Assembly: GCF_025506335.1 (NCBI RefSeq)
Contig: NZ_JANZYO010000005.1
Location: forward strand, 186,001-250,000
Reading direction: 5' to 3'
DNA length: 64,000 nt
DNA from: Mumia quercus
GTDB lineage: Bacteria > Actinomycetota > Actinomycetes > Propionibacteriales > Nocardioidaceae
Numbering within the stretch: the first letter of the stretch is position 1; the number at the start of each line of letters is the position of its first letter. A program made the translations under genes and the position numbers. The notes beneath the pieces were generated by a model. That model had not been told where the DNA came from. It ran no database searches and saw only the letters and a program-made list of their open reading frames with translations. Of this stretch, positions 51,439-61,035 are shown piece by piece.

Positions 51439-53226
51439 TCAGCGTGACGGCAGGACCTCGCGGCGGTCGTCCGCCAGCCGCCGGGTCAGACGCAGGCGGT
51501 CGAGGTGCTCGAGCAGCGGGAGCGCCACCCGTCGACTGGTCTCGAGCCGCTGCCGGGCCTGACTGGTGGTGAAGGGCTGCGGGAGCTCGGCCAGTCGCTG
51601 AGCCGCCAGCTCCGCGGCTCCGGGGAGGAGGACGATCCCAGGTGCCAGGCGGAGCAGCCGACCCGCCTTGGACGCTGCGGCCGTCCGACGGTCGTCCAGC
51701 CCCAGCTCGCGGAGGCGCGCCGCGGTCGGTGCGGCGAACGGCGAGTCGGCGAGGTCGCTCTCGACGGCGCGGAGCGCGCGTTCCAGGTCGGCAGGCAGGT
51801 CCGGCGCGGACCTGCCGAGGACGACGCGGCCGTGGCGCAGGTGCAGCGGGGCCGTCCCGGCCAGCGCGCGTACGAGCTCCGGCGACGGGAGGTCGAGGCG
51901 CTCGGCCAGCGCCGGCGTCGTCACCCCCGGGTCGAGCGGGTGGGCCTCGTCGTGCGCCGACACGAGGTCGACGATCGCCTCGGTGAGCGCGTCCGCCCGC
52001 TGTCGCGACAGCAGCCACCCGCCGGCCTCCACCGTGCCGACCGGGCAGTCCTCGGTGGGGACACCGATGCGGTGCAGCAGGGCTGCCTCGACGAGCCCGC
52101 GCCGGTCCAGCTCGGAGGCGACGTCAGGGACTCCCGACAGCGGGGCGAGAGCCTTGGCGCGGGCGGCGGCGGCACCCCGGCGGCGCAGCGGCGGAGGGGC
52201 CGGGTCGAGCACCTCGAGACCCCAGATCCGCCGGCTCCCCGGGTCTCGCAGCAGCGCACGGTCGCCGACCCGGAGCGGGAGCGGTGTCCGCAGACTGAGG
52301 CGGACCAGATCGCTGCCCTGACCGGCCAGGAGCCTCGTGCGGACGGTGACCGCGGTGGCGCCGACGTGCAGGAGAGGGAGCTCGGGGAGCGGGCCGCGTT
52401 CGCCGCGCAGGCGGCAGTCCACGATGGAAGCCGGCTGCCAGGCGTCGGGAGTGGTCAGCGCGGTGCCGCGGTCGACGTGCTCGACGTCGTCCCCCACGAT
52501 GTTGAGGGCGACCCGCGCGGTGCCTCGTACGTGGTCGACGGAGCGGCCGAGCGCCTGCACCCCTCGTACGCGCACGGTGCTCGTCCCCTCCGCGCCCTGG
52601 ACCTGCAGCGTGTCGCCCGGGGCGAGCGTGCCCGCAGGAAGGGTGCCCGTCACCACCGTCCCCGCCCCGCGGATCGTGAACCGCCGGTCGACCCACAGCC
52701 GAACGTCCGCGTGCGCGGGAGACGCGGGGACCTGCGCCAGCATGGTCGTCAGCGCCGAGCGCAGCGCGTCCATGCCGTCACCCGTCGCCGCGCTGACGGG
52801 GACGACCGGCGCGTCGCGCAGCGCGGTCCGGCTGATCTCTGCCGTCGCGCGCTCGACCGCTGCATGAGGGTCGGCGAGGTCGGTGCGCGTGACCGCCACC
52901 ACCGCGTGCGCGACCTGGAGGGCGTCGAGCGCGGCGAGGTGCTCGGCGGCCTGCGGCATCCACGGGTCGTCGGCGGCGACGACGAGCAGCGCCGCCGGGA
53001 CCGGCCCCACCCCGGCGAGCATCGTGGTGACGAACCGCTCGTGGCCGGGGACGTCGACGAACGCCACGTCGCCGACACCCGGCAGGGCCGTCCAGACGTA
53101 CCCCAGCTCGATCGACAGACCGCGTTCGCGCTCCTCACGGAGCCGGTCGGACCGCATGCCCGTGAGCGCGTCGACCAGCGTGGTCTTCCCGTGGTCGACG
53201 TGGCCGGCGGTGGCGACGACGTGCAC
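51439..53226 (-). CDS. selB: Selenocysteine-specific elongation factor
   Basis: The GTPase that delivers Sec-tRNA(Sec) to UGA codons by binding the SECIS hairpin. The protein has 595 residues. The G1 motif GHVDHGKTTLVDALTG is at residues 8-23, DVPGHERF gives G3 and VTRTDL gives G4; the EF-Tu-like beta-barrels follow, and the C-terminal third is a set of winged helices for RNA binding. It sits downstream of selA with 27 nt between. The C-terminal winged helices look complete, ending at a plain stop. Confidence 0.94.
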   Translation of the reverse strand: MHVVATAGHVDHGKTTLVDALTGMRSDRLREERERGLSIELGYVWTALPGVGDVAFVDVPGHERFVTTMLAGVGPVPAALLVVAADDPWMPQAAEHLAALDALQVAHAVVAVTRTDLADPHAAVERATAEISRTALRDAPVVPVSAATGDGMDALRSALTTMLAQVPASPAHADVRLWVDRRFTIRGAGTVVTGTLPAGTLAPGDTLQVQGAEGTSTVRVRGVQALGRSVDHVRGTARVALNIVGDDVEHVDRGTALTTPDAWQPASIVDCRLRGERGPLPELPLLHVGATAVTVRTRLLAGQGSDLVRLSLRTPLPLRVGDRALLRDPGSRRIWGLEVLDPAPPPLRRRGAAAARAKALAPLSGVPDVASELDRRGLVEAALLHRIGVPTEDCPVGTVEAGGWLLSRQRADALTEAIVDLVSAHDEAHPLDPGVTTPALAERLDLPSPELVRALAGTAPLHLRHGRVVLGRSAPDLPADLERALRAVESDLADSPFAAPTAARLRELGLDDRRTAAASKAGRLLRLAPGIVLLPGAAELAAQRLAELPQPFTTSQARQRLETSRRVALPLLEHLDRLRLTRRLADDRREVLPSR

Positions 53227-53253
53227 GCGACCACTCTGGCAGGTCTTGGACCC

Positions 53254-54585
53254 TCAGCGCGCGGCGCGGCGTACGGCGGCGAGGAGGTGCCCCTCCTCGG
53301 CCTCGGGGACGGCGATGAGGTCGAGGAGGAGGCGGCCGTGCTCGATCCGGCCGACGACGGGCCGCTCCGGGTCGGTGCGCAGGCGCTCGGCCAGCACCGT
53401 CGGAAGCGCCACCGCGGCACTGGGAAGGTCGACGCCAGGAGCGCCTCCGCCCCCGACGGCCGCCACCGTCGAGACGGCCTCGGCCGGAGGGTCCAACGGG
53501 AGATAGGCGAGCTCGTCCGCCAGGCGGCGCGCACGGGCGTGCAGCTGCGCAGCGCTGGCGGACAGCGCCTCCGCGACCGGCGGGGGAGGACCGACGAGAG
53601 TGGCCTCGAGCGCGGCCAGGGTGAGCTTGTCGACCCGCAGTGCCCGAGCGAACGGATGGCGCCGGAGGCGCTCCACGAGCTCCGAGCGGCCCAGCAGCAG
53701 GCCGCACTGGGGTCCGCCCAGCAGCTTGTCGCCCGACGCCGTCACGAGGTCGGCCCCCGCCCGTAGCGCTCCGGCCGCGGTCGGCTCGTCGGGCAGGCGC
53801 GGGTGGGGCTGCAGGAGTCCCGAGCCGATGTCGACGACGACAGGGCGCCCCAGCGTCGCCAGCTCCTCGGGAGACACCGACGAGGTGAAGCCCGAGACGA
53901 CGAAGTTCGACGGGTGCACCTTGAGCACGAACGCCGTCCCCTCCGGGTCGGCGGCGACGGCGGCCTCGTAGTCGGCGAGCCGTACGCGGTTGGTCGTCCC
54001 GACCTCGCGCAGCACCGCCCCGACCGACTCGAGCAGCTCGGGGATCCGGAACCCGTCCCCGATCTCCACCAGCTCTCCGCGCGCCACCACGACCGACCGT
54101 CCGCCGGCTGCGAGCGCGCAGGTGACGAGTGCCAGCGCCGCGGCGCCGTTGTTGACCACGTGCACCGTCTCGGCCTCCGGCACGGCCGCGTGCAGCGCTG
54201 CGAGGGCGGACCTGCCCCGCCGCCCTCGGCGTCCCGTGGTGAGGTCGAGCTCGACGTCGGTGGCGCCGGCGGCGACGCCGAGCGCCTCCACGGCCGCGGC
54301 CGAGAGCGGCGCCCGGCCGAGGTTGGTGTGGACGACGACGCCCGTGGCGTTGACCACCCGGCGCAGCTGGGTGGCGGCGTGAGGGAGCGCGGCCAGGACC
54401 GCGTCGGGCACCTCCTCGGGAGCGAGCTCGCCCGCGCGGCACCGCGTGAGCTCCGCGCGCACGACCTGCTTGACCAGGCGCTCGCCCAGCCGGTCGGCAG
54501 CCTTGCGGATCCGCTCGTCGGCGAGGACGGCGTCGGTCCGTGGCGTGCGGCGCCGCGGGTCGCTCTCCATCCGCCCTCCCGGCAT
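53254..54585 (-). CDS. selA: L-seryl-tRNA(Sec) selenium transferase
   Basis: The PLP enzyme converting Ser-tRNA(Sec) to Sec-tRNA(Sec) with selenophosphate. It is 443 residues, near the family length. The conserved NATGVVVHTNLGRAPLS and the PLP-lysine motif TASGDKLLGGPQCGLLLG are intact, as are the DIGSGLLQ and NNGAAALALV blocks. It forms the left-hand operon with selB. Its start lies 74 bp from the divergent tRNA-Sec gene. Confidence 0.95.
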   Translation of the reverse strand: MPGGRMESDPRRRTPRTDAVLADERIRKAADRLGERLVKQVVRAELTRCRAGELAPEEVPDAVLAALPHAATQLRRVVNATGVVVHTNLGRAPLSAAAVEALGVAAGATDVELDLTTGRRGRRGRSALAALHAAVPEAETVHVVNNGAAALALVTCALAAGGRSVVVARGELVEIGDGFRIPELLESVGAVLREVGTTNRVRLADYEAAVAADPEGTAFVLKVHPSNFVVSGFTSSVSPEELATLGRPVVVDIGSGLLQPHPRLPDEPTAAGALRAGADLVTASGDKLLGGPQCGLLLGRSELVERLRRHPFARALRVDKLTLAALEATLVGPPPPVAEALSASAAQLHARARRLADELAYLPLDPPAEAVSTVAAVGGGGAPGVDLPSAAVALPTVLAERLRTDPERPVVGRIEHGRLLLDLIAVPEAEEGHLLAAVRRAAR

Positions 54586-54659
54586 GTCGACGGTTCACCC
54601 TGCTGCGCATTGTGTCCCAACTCTGCGCCGGAGGCCGATACTGTGGTCGCGGTGAGCGG

Positions 54660-54754
54660 GGAGGCGTTTCTCGTCTGGTGACGGGCGCGGTCCTCAAAAC
54701 CGTAGGGACCCAGTCGCTGGGTCCGGCGGGTTCGATTCCCGTCCGCCTCCGCCA
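54660..54754 (+). tRNA. selC: tRNA-Sec (TCA)
   Basis: Selenocysteine tRNA of 95 nt. Acceptor GGAGGCG pairs with CGCCTCC, the anticodon loop CCTCAAA holds TCA at 54694-54696, and the long variable arm GGACCCAG-TCG-CTGGGTCC is a perfect 8-bp hairpin. T-loop GGTTCGATTCCC, discriminator G and encoded CCA (54752-54754) follow. The large variable arm, UGA-reading anticodon and surrounding sel genes make the assignment firm. Confidence 0.96.
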
Positions 54755-54805
54755 CCGCTCGTCCAGCGGATGCCGTCGCGCCACTCCGCCGCCTAGATTG
54801 GCGCC

Positions 54806-55801
54806 ATGACCGCCATCGGACCGGACCTGCGCCTCACCCAGTTCGCCTCTGGGGGAGGGTGCGCGTGCAAGGTGCCGCCGGGCGAGCTCGAGCGGGTGCT
54901 CGGAGGCCTGCGTCTCGGTGAGCAGTCGGGTGACCTCCTGGTGGGGCTCGATCACGGAGACGACGCCGCCGCTGTCCGCATCGACGGCGAGCGCGCGATC
55001 ATCGCCACCACGGACTTCTTCACGCCGGTCGTCGACGACCCGTACGACTGGGGGAGGATCGCCGCGGCCAACGCTCTCTCCGACGTCTACGCGATGGGTG
55101 GGGAACCGATCGTCGCGCTGAACCTGCTCGCCTGGCCGCGCGACCGGATCCCGTTCGAGGTCGCGAGCGAGGTGCTCCGTGGGGGTGCCGACGTGTGCGC
55201 GCAGGCTTCGACCCACCTCGCCGGCGGCCACAGCATCGACGACCAGGAGCCCAAGTACGGCCTCGCCGTGACCGGCATGGCCCATCCCGACCGGCTGCTC
55301 CGCAACGACGCGGCGACGCCGGGGACCCCGTTGACCTTGACCAAGCCCCTGGGGCTCGGGGTGCTCAACAACCGGCACAAGGCCACCGGCGAGCGGTTCG
55401 CCGAGGCCGTCGAGACGATGACGTCCCTCAACCGCGAGGCCTCGCGCGCGGCGCTCGCGAACGGCTGCCGGGCGGCGACCGACGTGACCGGGTTCGGCCT
55501 CCTCGGCCACCTCTACAAGATGGCGCGGGCGAGCGGGGTGAGCGCGGTCGTCGACGCGGCCGCGGTCCCGTACGTCGAGGGCGCGCGCGAGGCGCTCCGG
55601 GACGGGTTCGTGCCGGGCGGGAGCCGGCGCAACCTTGAGTGGGTTCGCCCGCACCTCGACCCCGGCGTCGACGACGACGAGCTGGTCCTGCTCGCCGACG
55701 CCCAGACCTCCGGCGGGCTCCTGGTGGCGGGGGAGGTTCCCGGCTACCCCGTGGTCGGCGAGGTCGTGGCGCGTCAGGGCGCCGTCGTGGTGGTGCGGTG
55801 A
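54806..55801 (+). CDS. selD: Selenide, water dikinase
   Basis: Makes selenophosphate, the selenium donor for SelA, from selenide and ATP. It is 331 residues; the catalytic motif GGGCACKVPPGE gives Cys19 and Lys22, so this SelD is a Cys form and not a selenoprotein itself. The ATP/metal Asp residues in LVGLDHGDDAAAV, ATTDFFTPVVDDPYDWGRIAAANALSDVYAMGG and TDVTGFGLLGH are all present. TAGATT at 54794-54799 lies 6 nt from the ATG (leaderless). It starts 51 nt after tRNA-Sec. Confidence 0.95.
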   Translation: MTAIGPDLRLTQFASGGGCACKVPPGELERVLGGLRLGEQSGDLLVGLDHGDDAAAVRIDGERAIIATTDFFTPVVDDPYDWGRIAAANALSDVYAMGGEPIVALNLLAWPRDRIPFEVASEVLRGGADVCAQASTHLAGGHSIDDQEPKYGLAVTGMAHPDRLLRNDAATPGTPLTLTKPLGLGVLNNRHKATGERFAEAVETMTSLNREASRAALANGCRAATDVTGFGLLGHLYKMARASGVSAVVDAAAVPYVEGAREALRDGFVPGGSRRNLEWVRPHLDPGVDDDELVLLADAQTSGGLLVAGEVPGYPVVGEVVARQGAVVVVR

Positions 55802-55878
55802 GGCCGCGCCGATCGGCTCGCCTAGGTGTGAGCCCCCGCCCTCGGGGGTAACGTGCCTCACATCAGGAGGTGAGGCGG

Positions 55879-58800
55879 GTGGCGCGGACGTTCCTCTCGT
55901 GGCCGGTGCTGCGACAGCTCAGGAGTCCCGACAAGCTCGGCCGCGGGACCGCCGTCCGGTCGCGCCAGACCGACGAGCTCGCGGCACGCACCGAGGCCGC
56001 CGACCGGGTGGCCAAGAGCGTCTGCCCGTACTGCGCCGTCGGGTGCGCGCAGAACGTCTACGTCAAGGACGAGCAGGTCATCCAGATCGAGGGTGACCCG
56101 GACAGCCCGGTGAACCGCGGCCGCCTGTGCCCCAAGGGCTCGGCCAGCAAGAACCTCGTGACCAGCCCGCTGCGCCAGACGACCGTCAAGTACCGCGCGC
56201 CGTACGCGACCGAGTGGACCGACCTCGAGCTCGGCACCGCGATGGAGATGATCGCCGACCGCGTCGTCAAGGCGCGCAACGACACCTGGCAGGACATCGA
56301 CGACCGCGGGAGCCGGGTACGCCGCACCCTCGGCATCGCCAGCCTCGGAGGAGCGACCCTCGACAACGAGGAGAACTACCTCATCAAGAAGCTGTTCACC
56401 GCGATGGGCGCCATCCAGATCGAGAACCAGGCGCGCATTTGACACTCCGCCACGGTCCCCGGTCTGGGGACCTCGTTCGGGCGTGGAGGCGCCACCACCT
56501 ACCTCCAGGACCTCTCCAACGCTGACTGCATCATCATCCAGGGCTCCAACATGGCCGAGGCCCATCCCGTGGGCTTCCAGTGGGTGATGGAGGCCAAGGC
56601 GCGCGGAGCGAAGGTCATCCACGTCGACCCGCGGTTCACGCGCACGAGCGCGCTGGCCGACTCGTACGTGCCGATCCGTGCGGGCTCGGACATCGCCTTC
56701 CTCGGCGGCATCGTCAACTACGTGCTCGCGAACGAGCTCGACTTCCGCGAGTACGTCGTCAACTACACGAATGCGGCCACGCTCGTCAGCGAGGACTTCC
56801 AGGACACCGACGACCTGGACGGCCTGTTCTCCGGCTACGACCCCGAGACCCGCACGTACGACCCCACGTCGTGGCAGTACGCCGGCGCCGAGTCCGAAGG
56901 TGACGAGGAGCAGGACCACGAGATGCAGCGCGAGACCGCCAGCGCCCTGCAGCACGAGTCGCACGGAAGCGGTGTCGAGGCCCATCCGCCACGCGACGAG
57001 ACGCTCCAGGACCCGAGGTGCGTCTACCAGATCCTCAAGCGCCACTACGCGCGCTACACGCCGGAGATGGTCGCCCGCACGTGCGGGGTCAGCGAGGAGC
57101 AGTTCCTCGAGGTCTGCCAGGCGTGGACGGAGAACTCCACGCCCGACCGGACGACTGCACTCGTCTACAGCGTCGGCTGGACCCAGCACAGCGTGGGCGT
57201 GCAGTACATCCGCACCGGCGCGATCCTCCAGTTGCTGCTGGGCAACATGGGCCGCCCCGGGGGTGGCGTGATGGCGTTGCGCGGCCACGCGAGCATCCAG
57301 GGCTCGACGGACATCCCCACCCTGTTCAACCTGCTCCCCGGCTACCTGCCGATGCCGAACGCCAAGGACCATCAGAGCCTGGAGCAGTGGATCGAGGCGA
57401 TCAGCCAGCCGGGCTCCAAGGGCTTCTGGGCGAACGCCTCCGCGTACGCCATCAACCTCCTCAAGGCGTACTTCGGTGAGGCGGCGACGTCGGAGAACGA
57501 CTTCTGCTTCGACTACCTGCCGAAGATCACCGGCGACCACGGCACGTACAGCACCGTCCTGGACATGATCGACGGGAAGGTGAAGGGCTACTTCCTGCTC
57601 GGCCAGAACCCCGCCGTGGGGTCGGCGCACGGGCGGGCCCAGCGCCTCGGCATGGCGAACCTCGACTGGCTCGTCGTCCGTGACCTCTTCGAGATCGAGA
57701 GCGCCACCTTCTGGAAGAGCTCGCCGGAGGTAGCCACCGGAGAGATCGTGCCCGAGGAGTGCCGGACCGAGGTCTTCCTGCTGCCAGCGGCCTCGCACGT
57801 CGAGAAGGAAGGCACCTTCACCCAGACCCAGCGCATGCTGCAGTGGCGTCAGAAGGCCGTCGACCCGCCGGGCGACTGCCGCTCGGAGCTGTGGTTCTTC
57901 TACCACCTCGGACGCATGGTGAAGGAGCGCTACGCCGACTCCACCGACGCGCGCGACGTCCCCGTGCAGCAGCTCGCGTGGGACTACCCGACGCACGGGC
58001 CGCACCGCGAGCCGAGCGCCGAGGCGGTCCTCAAGGAGATCAACGGGTACGAGGTCGAGTCCGGGCGTCCGCTGTCGGCGTTCACCGAGATGAAGGCCGA
58101 CGGGTCGACGCTCGGCGGGTGCTGGATCTACACCGGCGTCTTCAAGGACGGCGTCAACCAGGCAGCGCGTCGCAAGCCTGCGCGCGAGCAGTCGCTGGTG
58201 GCCCCGGAGTGGGGATGGGCCTGGCCGGCGAACCGTCGCCTGCTCTACAACCGGGCGTCCGCCGACCCCGACGGCAAGCCGTGGAGCGAGCGCAAGGCCT
58301 ACGTCTGGTGGGACGAGGCGACCGGCGAGTGGACCGGGCTCGACGTCCCGGACTTCGAGAAGACCAAGCCCCCGTCGTACGAGCCGCCCGAGGACGCCGA
58401 CGGTGTGGCGGCGCTGGCCGGCAACGACCCGTTCATCATGCAGGGCGACGGCAAGGGCGCGCTGTACGTCCCGCGGGGACTCATCGACGGGCCGATGCCG
58501 ACGCACTACGAGCCGGGTGAGTCGCCGTTCGGCAACCCGCTGTACGCCCAGCAGGCCAACCCGACCAGCAAGGTGTACCTGCGTCCGGACAACCCGATGA
58601 ACCCGTCGCCGCCGCAGCACAGCGACGTCTATCCGTACGTGTTCACGACCAGCCGGCTGACCGAGCACCACACCGCCGGTGGCATGAGCCGCTTCGTCGC
58701 CCGGTTGGCAGAGCTGCAGCCGGAGATGTTCATCGAGGTCTCTCCCGAGCTGGCGCGCGAGCGCGGGCTCGAGGCGGGAGGCTGGGCCACGATCGTCACT

Positions 58801-59082
58801 TCTCGTTCCGCGATCGAGGCCCGCGTGCTGGTGACCGACCGGCTCACCCCGCTCAAGGTCGAGGGCCGCACCGTGCACCAGGTGTGGCTCCCCTACCACT
58901 GGGGCGAAGGTGGGCTGGTGACCGGAGACTCCGCGAACGACCTGATCGGGATCAACCTCGATCCCAACGTCCTCATCCAGGAGTCGAAGGTGGGCACCTG
59001 CGACGTACGACCGGGGCGCCGGCCGACCGGGCCCGCGCTGCGACAGCTGGTGCGCGACTACCTCGAGGAGACCCAGCGATGA
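55879..59082 (+). CDS. Formate dehydrogenase catalytic subunit, selenoprotein
   Basis: A molybdopterin formate dehydrogenase of 1067 residues whose reading frame crosses a TGA at 56440-56442, decoded as selenocysteine 188 (context ENQARI-Sec-HSATVPGLG). The same Sec-His pair coordinates Mo/W in FDH-H and FdnG. The [4Fe-4S] cluster ligands Cys49, Cys52, Cys56 and Cys84 precede it. The frame is open on both sides, and a SECIS hairpin follows the TGA. The GTG at 55879 is chosen for its AGGAGG 8 nt upstream. I see no Tat signal. It overlaps the beta subunit by ATGA. Confidence 0.95.
56440..56472 (+). promoter_or_regulatory. Bacterial SECIS element
   Basis: The TGA (56440-56442) is followed after 11 nt by a perfect 7-bp stem GGTCCCC/GGGGACC closing the loop GGTCT (56461-56465). 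The GGUCU apical loop is the SelB-recognition feature of the E. coli fdhF/fdnG SECIS elements, and the spacing from UGA agrees with them. Confidence 0.93.
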
Positions 59083-60023
59083 CGAGCCTGTTCGGCGAGA
59101 ACGACCTGTGGGGACCGCTCGATCCCACGAAGGACGCGGGCTACGGCGAGGACCGCCCGAAACGCAAGGGGTTCTTCACCGACACGAGCATCTGCATCGG
59201 GTGCAAGGCGTGCGAGGTGGCGTGCAAGGAGTGGAACGACGTGCCCGCCGACCACTTCGACATGCTCGGCTCGTCGTACGACAACAGCCACTCGCTCAAC
59301 GCGAACCAGTGGCGCCACGTCGCCTTCATCGAGCAGCCCACGCGCGCGGAGCCGCGTCAGACCGTCGACCTCGGGATGCCGGTGAGGGCGCCGAGCCGAC
59401 CGCCTGAGGAGGAGCCTGGCGAGGACGCCGAGAAGCCGGACTTCCGCTGGCTGATGTCGTCCGACGTCTGCAAGCACTGCACGCACGCCGCCTGCCTCGA
59501 CGTCTGCCCGACCGGGTCGCTGTTCCGGTCGGAGTTCGGCACGGTGGTCGTGCAGGACGACATCTGCAACGGCTGCGGCTACTGCGTGGCCGCCTGCCCG
59601 TACGGCGTGATCGAGCGGCGCCGCGCTCCCGAGGGGGACAAGAACGTCGGCATCGCGCAGAAGTGCACGCTCTGCTACGACCGCCTCGGGGCGGGGATGA
59701 CCCCTGCCTGCGCACAGGCGTGCCCGACCCAGTCGATCCAGTTCGGGGACGTGGACGAGCTGCGCGAGCGCGCCGACGCCCGCGTCGCCGAGCTGCACGA
59801 AGCGGGCATCATGGACGCCCGTCTGTACGGGAACGACCCCGACGACGGCATCGGTGGGGCGGGCGCGTTCTTCCTGCTGCTCGACGAGCCCGAGGTCTAC
59901 GGCCTCCCGCCCGACCCGGTCGTGACGACCCACGACCTCTCTCGCATGTTCCACCGCGCCACCACGGCCGCGGCGTTCATGCTCGCGGGAGCCGTGGTGT
60001 CGTTCCTCGGGAGGCGTCGATGA
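59079..60023 (+). CDS. Formate dehydrogenase iron-sulfur (beta) subunit
   Basis: A 314-residue electron-transfer subunit with four [4Fe-4S] clusters. The cysteine groups are visible as CIGCKACEVACKEW, CKHCTHAACLDVCP, CNGCGYCVAACPYG and CTLCYDRLGAGMTPACAQACPT. A C-terminal single membrane segment (AAAFMLAGAVVSFLG) anchors it. It overlaps the catalytic-subunit stop (ATGA) and the next gene's start (ATGA), so the three subunits are translated as a block. Confidence 0.94.
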   Translation: MTSLFGENDLWGPLDPTKDAGYGEDRPKRKGFFTDTSICIGCKACEVACKEWNDVPADHFDMLGSSYDNSHSLNANQWRHVAFIEQPTRAEPRQTVDLGMPVRAPSRPPEEEPGEDAEKPDFRWLMSSDVCKHCTHAACLDVCPTGSLFRSEFGTVVVQDDICNGCGYCVAACPYGVIERRRAPEGDKNVGIAQKCTLCYDRLGAGMTPACAQACPTQSIQFGDVDELRERADARVAELHEAGIMDARLYGNDPDDGIGGAGAFFLLLDEPEVYGLPPDPVVTTHDLSRMFHRATTAAAFMLAGAVVSFLGRRR

Positions 60024-61015
60024 CCCACGTGCAGCAGGGGCGACGTCGCCGCGGTGCCGAGCGGAGCATGGTGCCGGAGGCCGACTTCACCTCGTACTAC
60101 GGACGGCCGATCGTCAAGCCCTCGCCGTGGGAGGCCGACATCCCGGCGTACCTGTTCGCCGGCGGGCTCGCCGCCGGCTCGTCCCTGATCGCCGCCGGCG
60201 CCGACCTCACCGGCCGGCCGACGCTGCGGCGTGCCGGACGCCTGGCGGCCGTCGGCGCGCTCGGCTTCTCGATGGCGGCGCTCGTGCACGACCTCGGCAA
60301 GCCGTCGCGCTTCCTCAACATGCTCCGTACCGTCAAGCTCACCTCGCCGATGTCGGTCGGCACCTGGATCCTCTCGACGTACGGGCCGTTCGCCGGCGCC
60401 GCCGCAGCGGCGGAGGTCACCGGCCTGCTCCCCGAGCGCTACGGACGTACGAGCCCGCTGCCGCTGGTCAGCTGGCTGGGCCGCCCCGCAGGACTGGTGG
60501 CCGCGCTGACCGCGCCGCCGGTCGCGGCGTACACCGCGGTGCTCCTCGCCGACACGGCGACCCCGGCGTGGCACAGCGCGTACAAGGAGCTCCCGTTCGT
60601 CTTCGTCGCCTCGGGCAGCGCGGCGGCGGCCGGACTCGGCATGATCGCTGCCCCGACGGCCGAGACCGCCCCTGTCCGTCGGATGGCGGTGGCCGGTGCG
60701 CTCGCCGAGCTGGCCATGGAGCACCGCATGGAACGCTCGATGGGCGTCACCGCCGAGACCTTGCACCAGGGGAAGGTGGGCCGTCTCATGCGGGCCGCGA
60801 AGGTGCTCACGGCCGCCGGTGCCGCCGGCGCACTGTTGGCCGGGCGGAGCCGCGTCGTCGCCGCGGCCTCCGGCGCGGCGCTCCTGCTGGGCTCGGCCTG
60901 CACGCGCTTCGGCGTGTTCGAGGCCGGTCAGGAGTCCGCGAAGGACCCGAAGTACACCGTCGTCCCGCAGCGAGAGCGTCTCGAGCGAGAAGGACCCGTG
61001 CGCTACCACCCGTGA
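60020..61015 (+). CDS. NrfD/PsrC-type membrane anchor subunit
   Basis: A 331-residue membrane protein with about eight hydrophobic segments of the NrfD/PsrC family, which couples electron transfer to the quinone pool. It starts with a 40-residue basic cytoplasmic tail, then AYLFAGGLAAGSSLIAAG and further helices; the conserved LVHDLGKPSRFLNMLRTVKLTSPMSVGTWIL block is intact. It replaces the haem-b gamma subunit of FdnI. Together with the two upstream genes it would send electrons from formate to menaquinone. Confidence 0.9.
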   Translation: MTHVQQGRRRRGAERSMVPEADFTSYYGRPIVKPSPWEADIPAYLFAGGLAAGSSLIAAGADLTGRPTLRRAGRLAAVGALGFSMAALVHDLGKPSRFLNMLRTVKLTSPMSVGTWILSTYGPFAGAAAAAEVTGLLPERYGRTSPLPLVSWLGRPAGLVAALTAPPVAAYTAVLLADTATPAWHSAYKELPFVFVASGSAAAAGLGMIAAPTAETAPVRRMAVAGALAELAMEHRMERSMGVTAETLHQGKVGRLMRAAKVLTAAGAAGALLAGRSRVVAAASGAALLLGSACTRFGVFEAGQESAKDPKYTVVPQRERLEREGPVRYHP

Positions 61016-61035
61016 ACGAGCAGGAGGGCCCCGCG

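Noticed and set aside
51374-51562. 62-codon plus-strand ORF in the lcp/selB spacer
   Set aside because: Most of it runs antisense through the end of selB and the product is Arg/Ser-rich without motifs.
56440-56550. Frameshift or nonsense mutation splitting the formate dehydrogenase into two genes
   Set aside because: The TGA is in frame on both sides, has a SECIS hairpin, and sits beside selA, selB, selC and selD, so it is selenocysteine and not a pseudogene.
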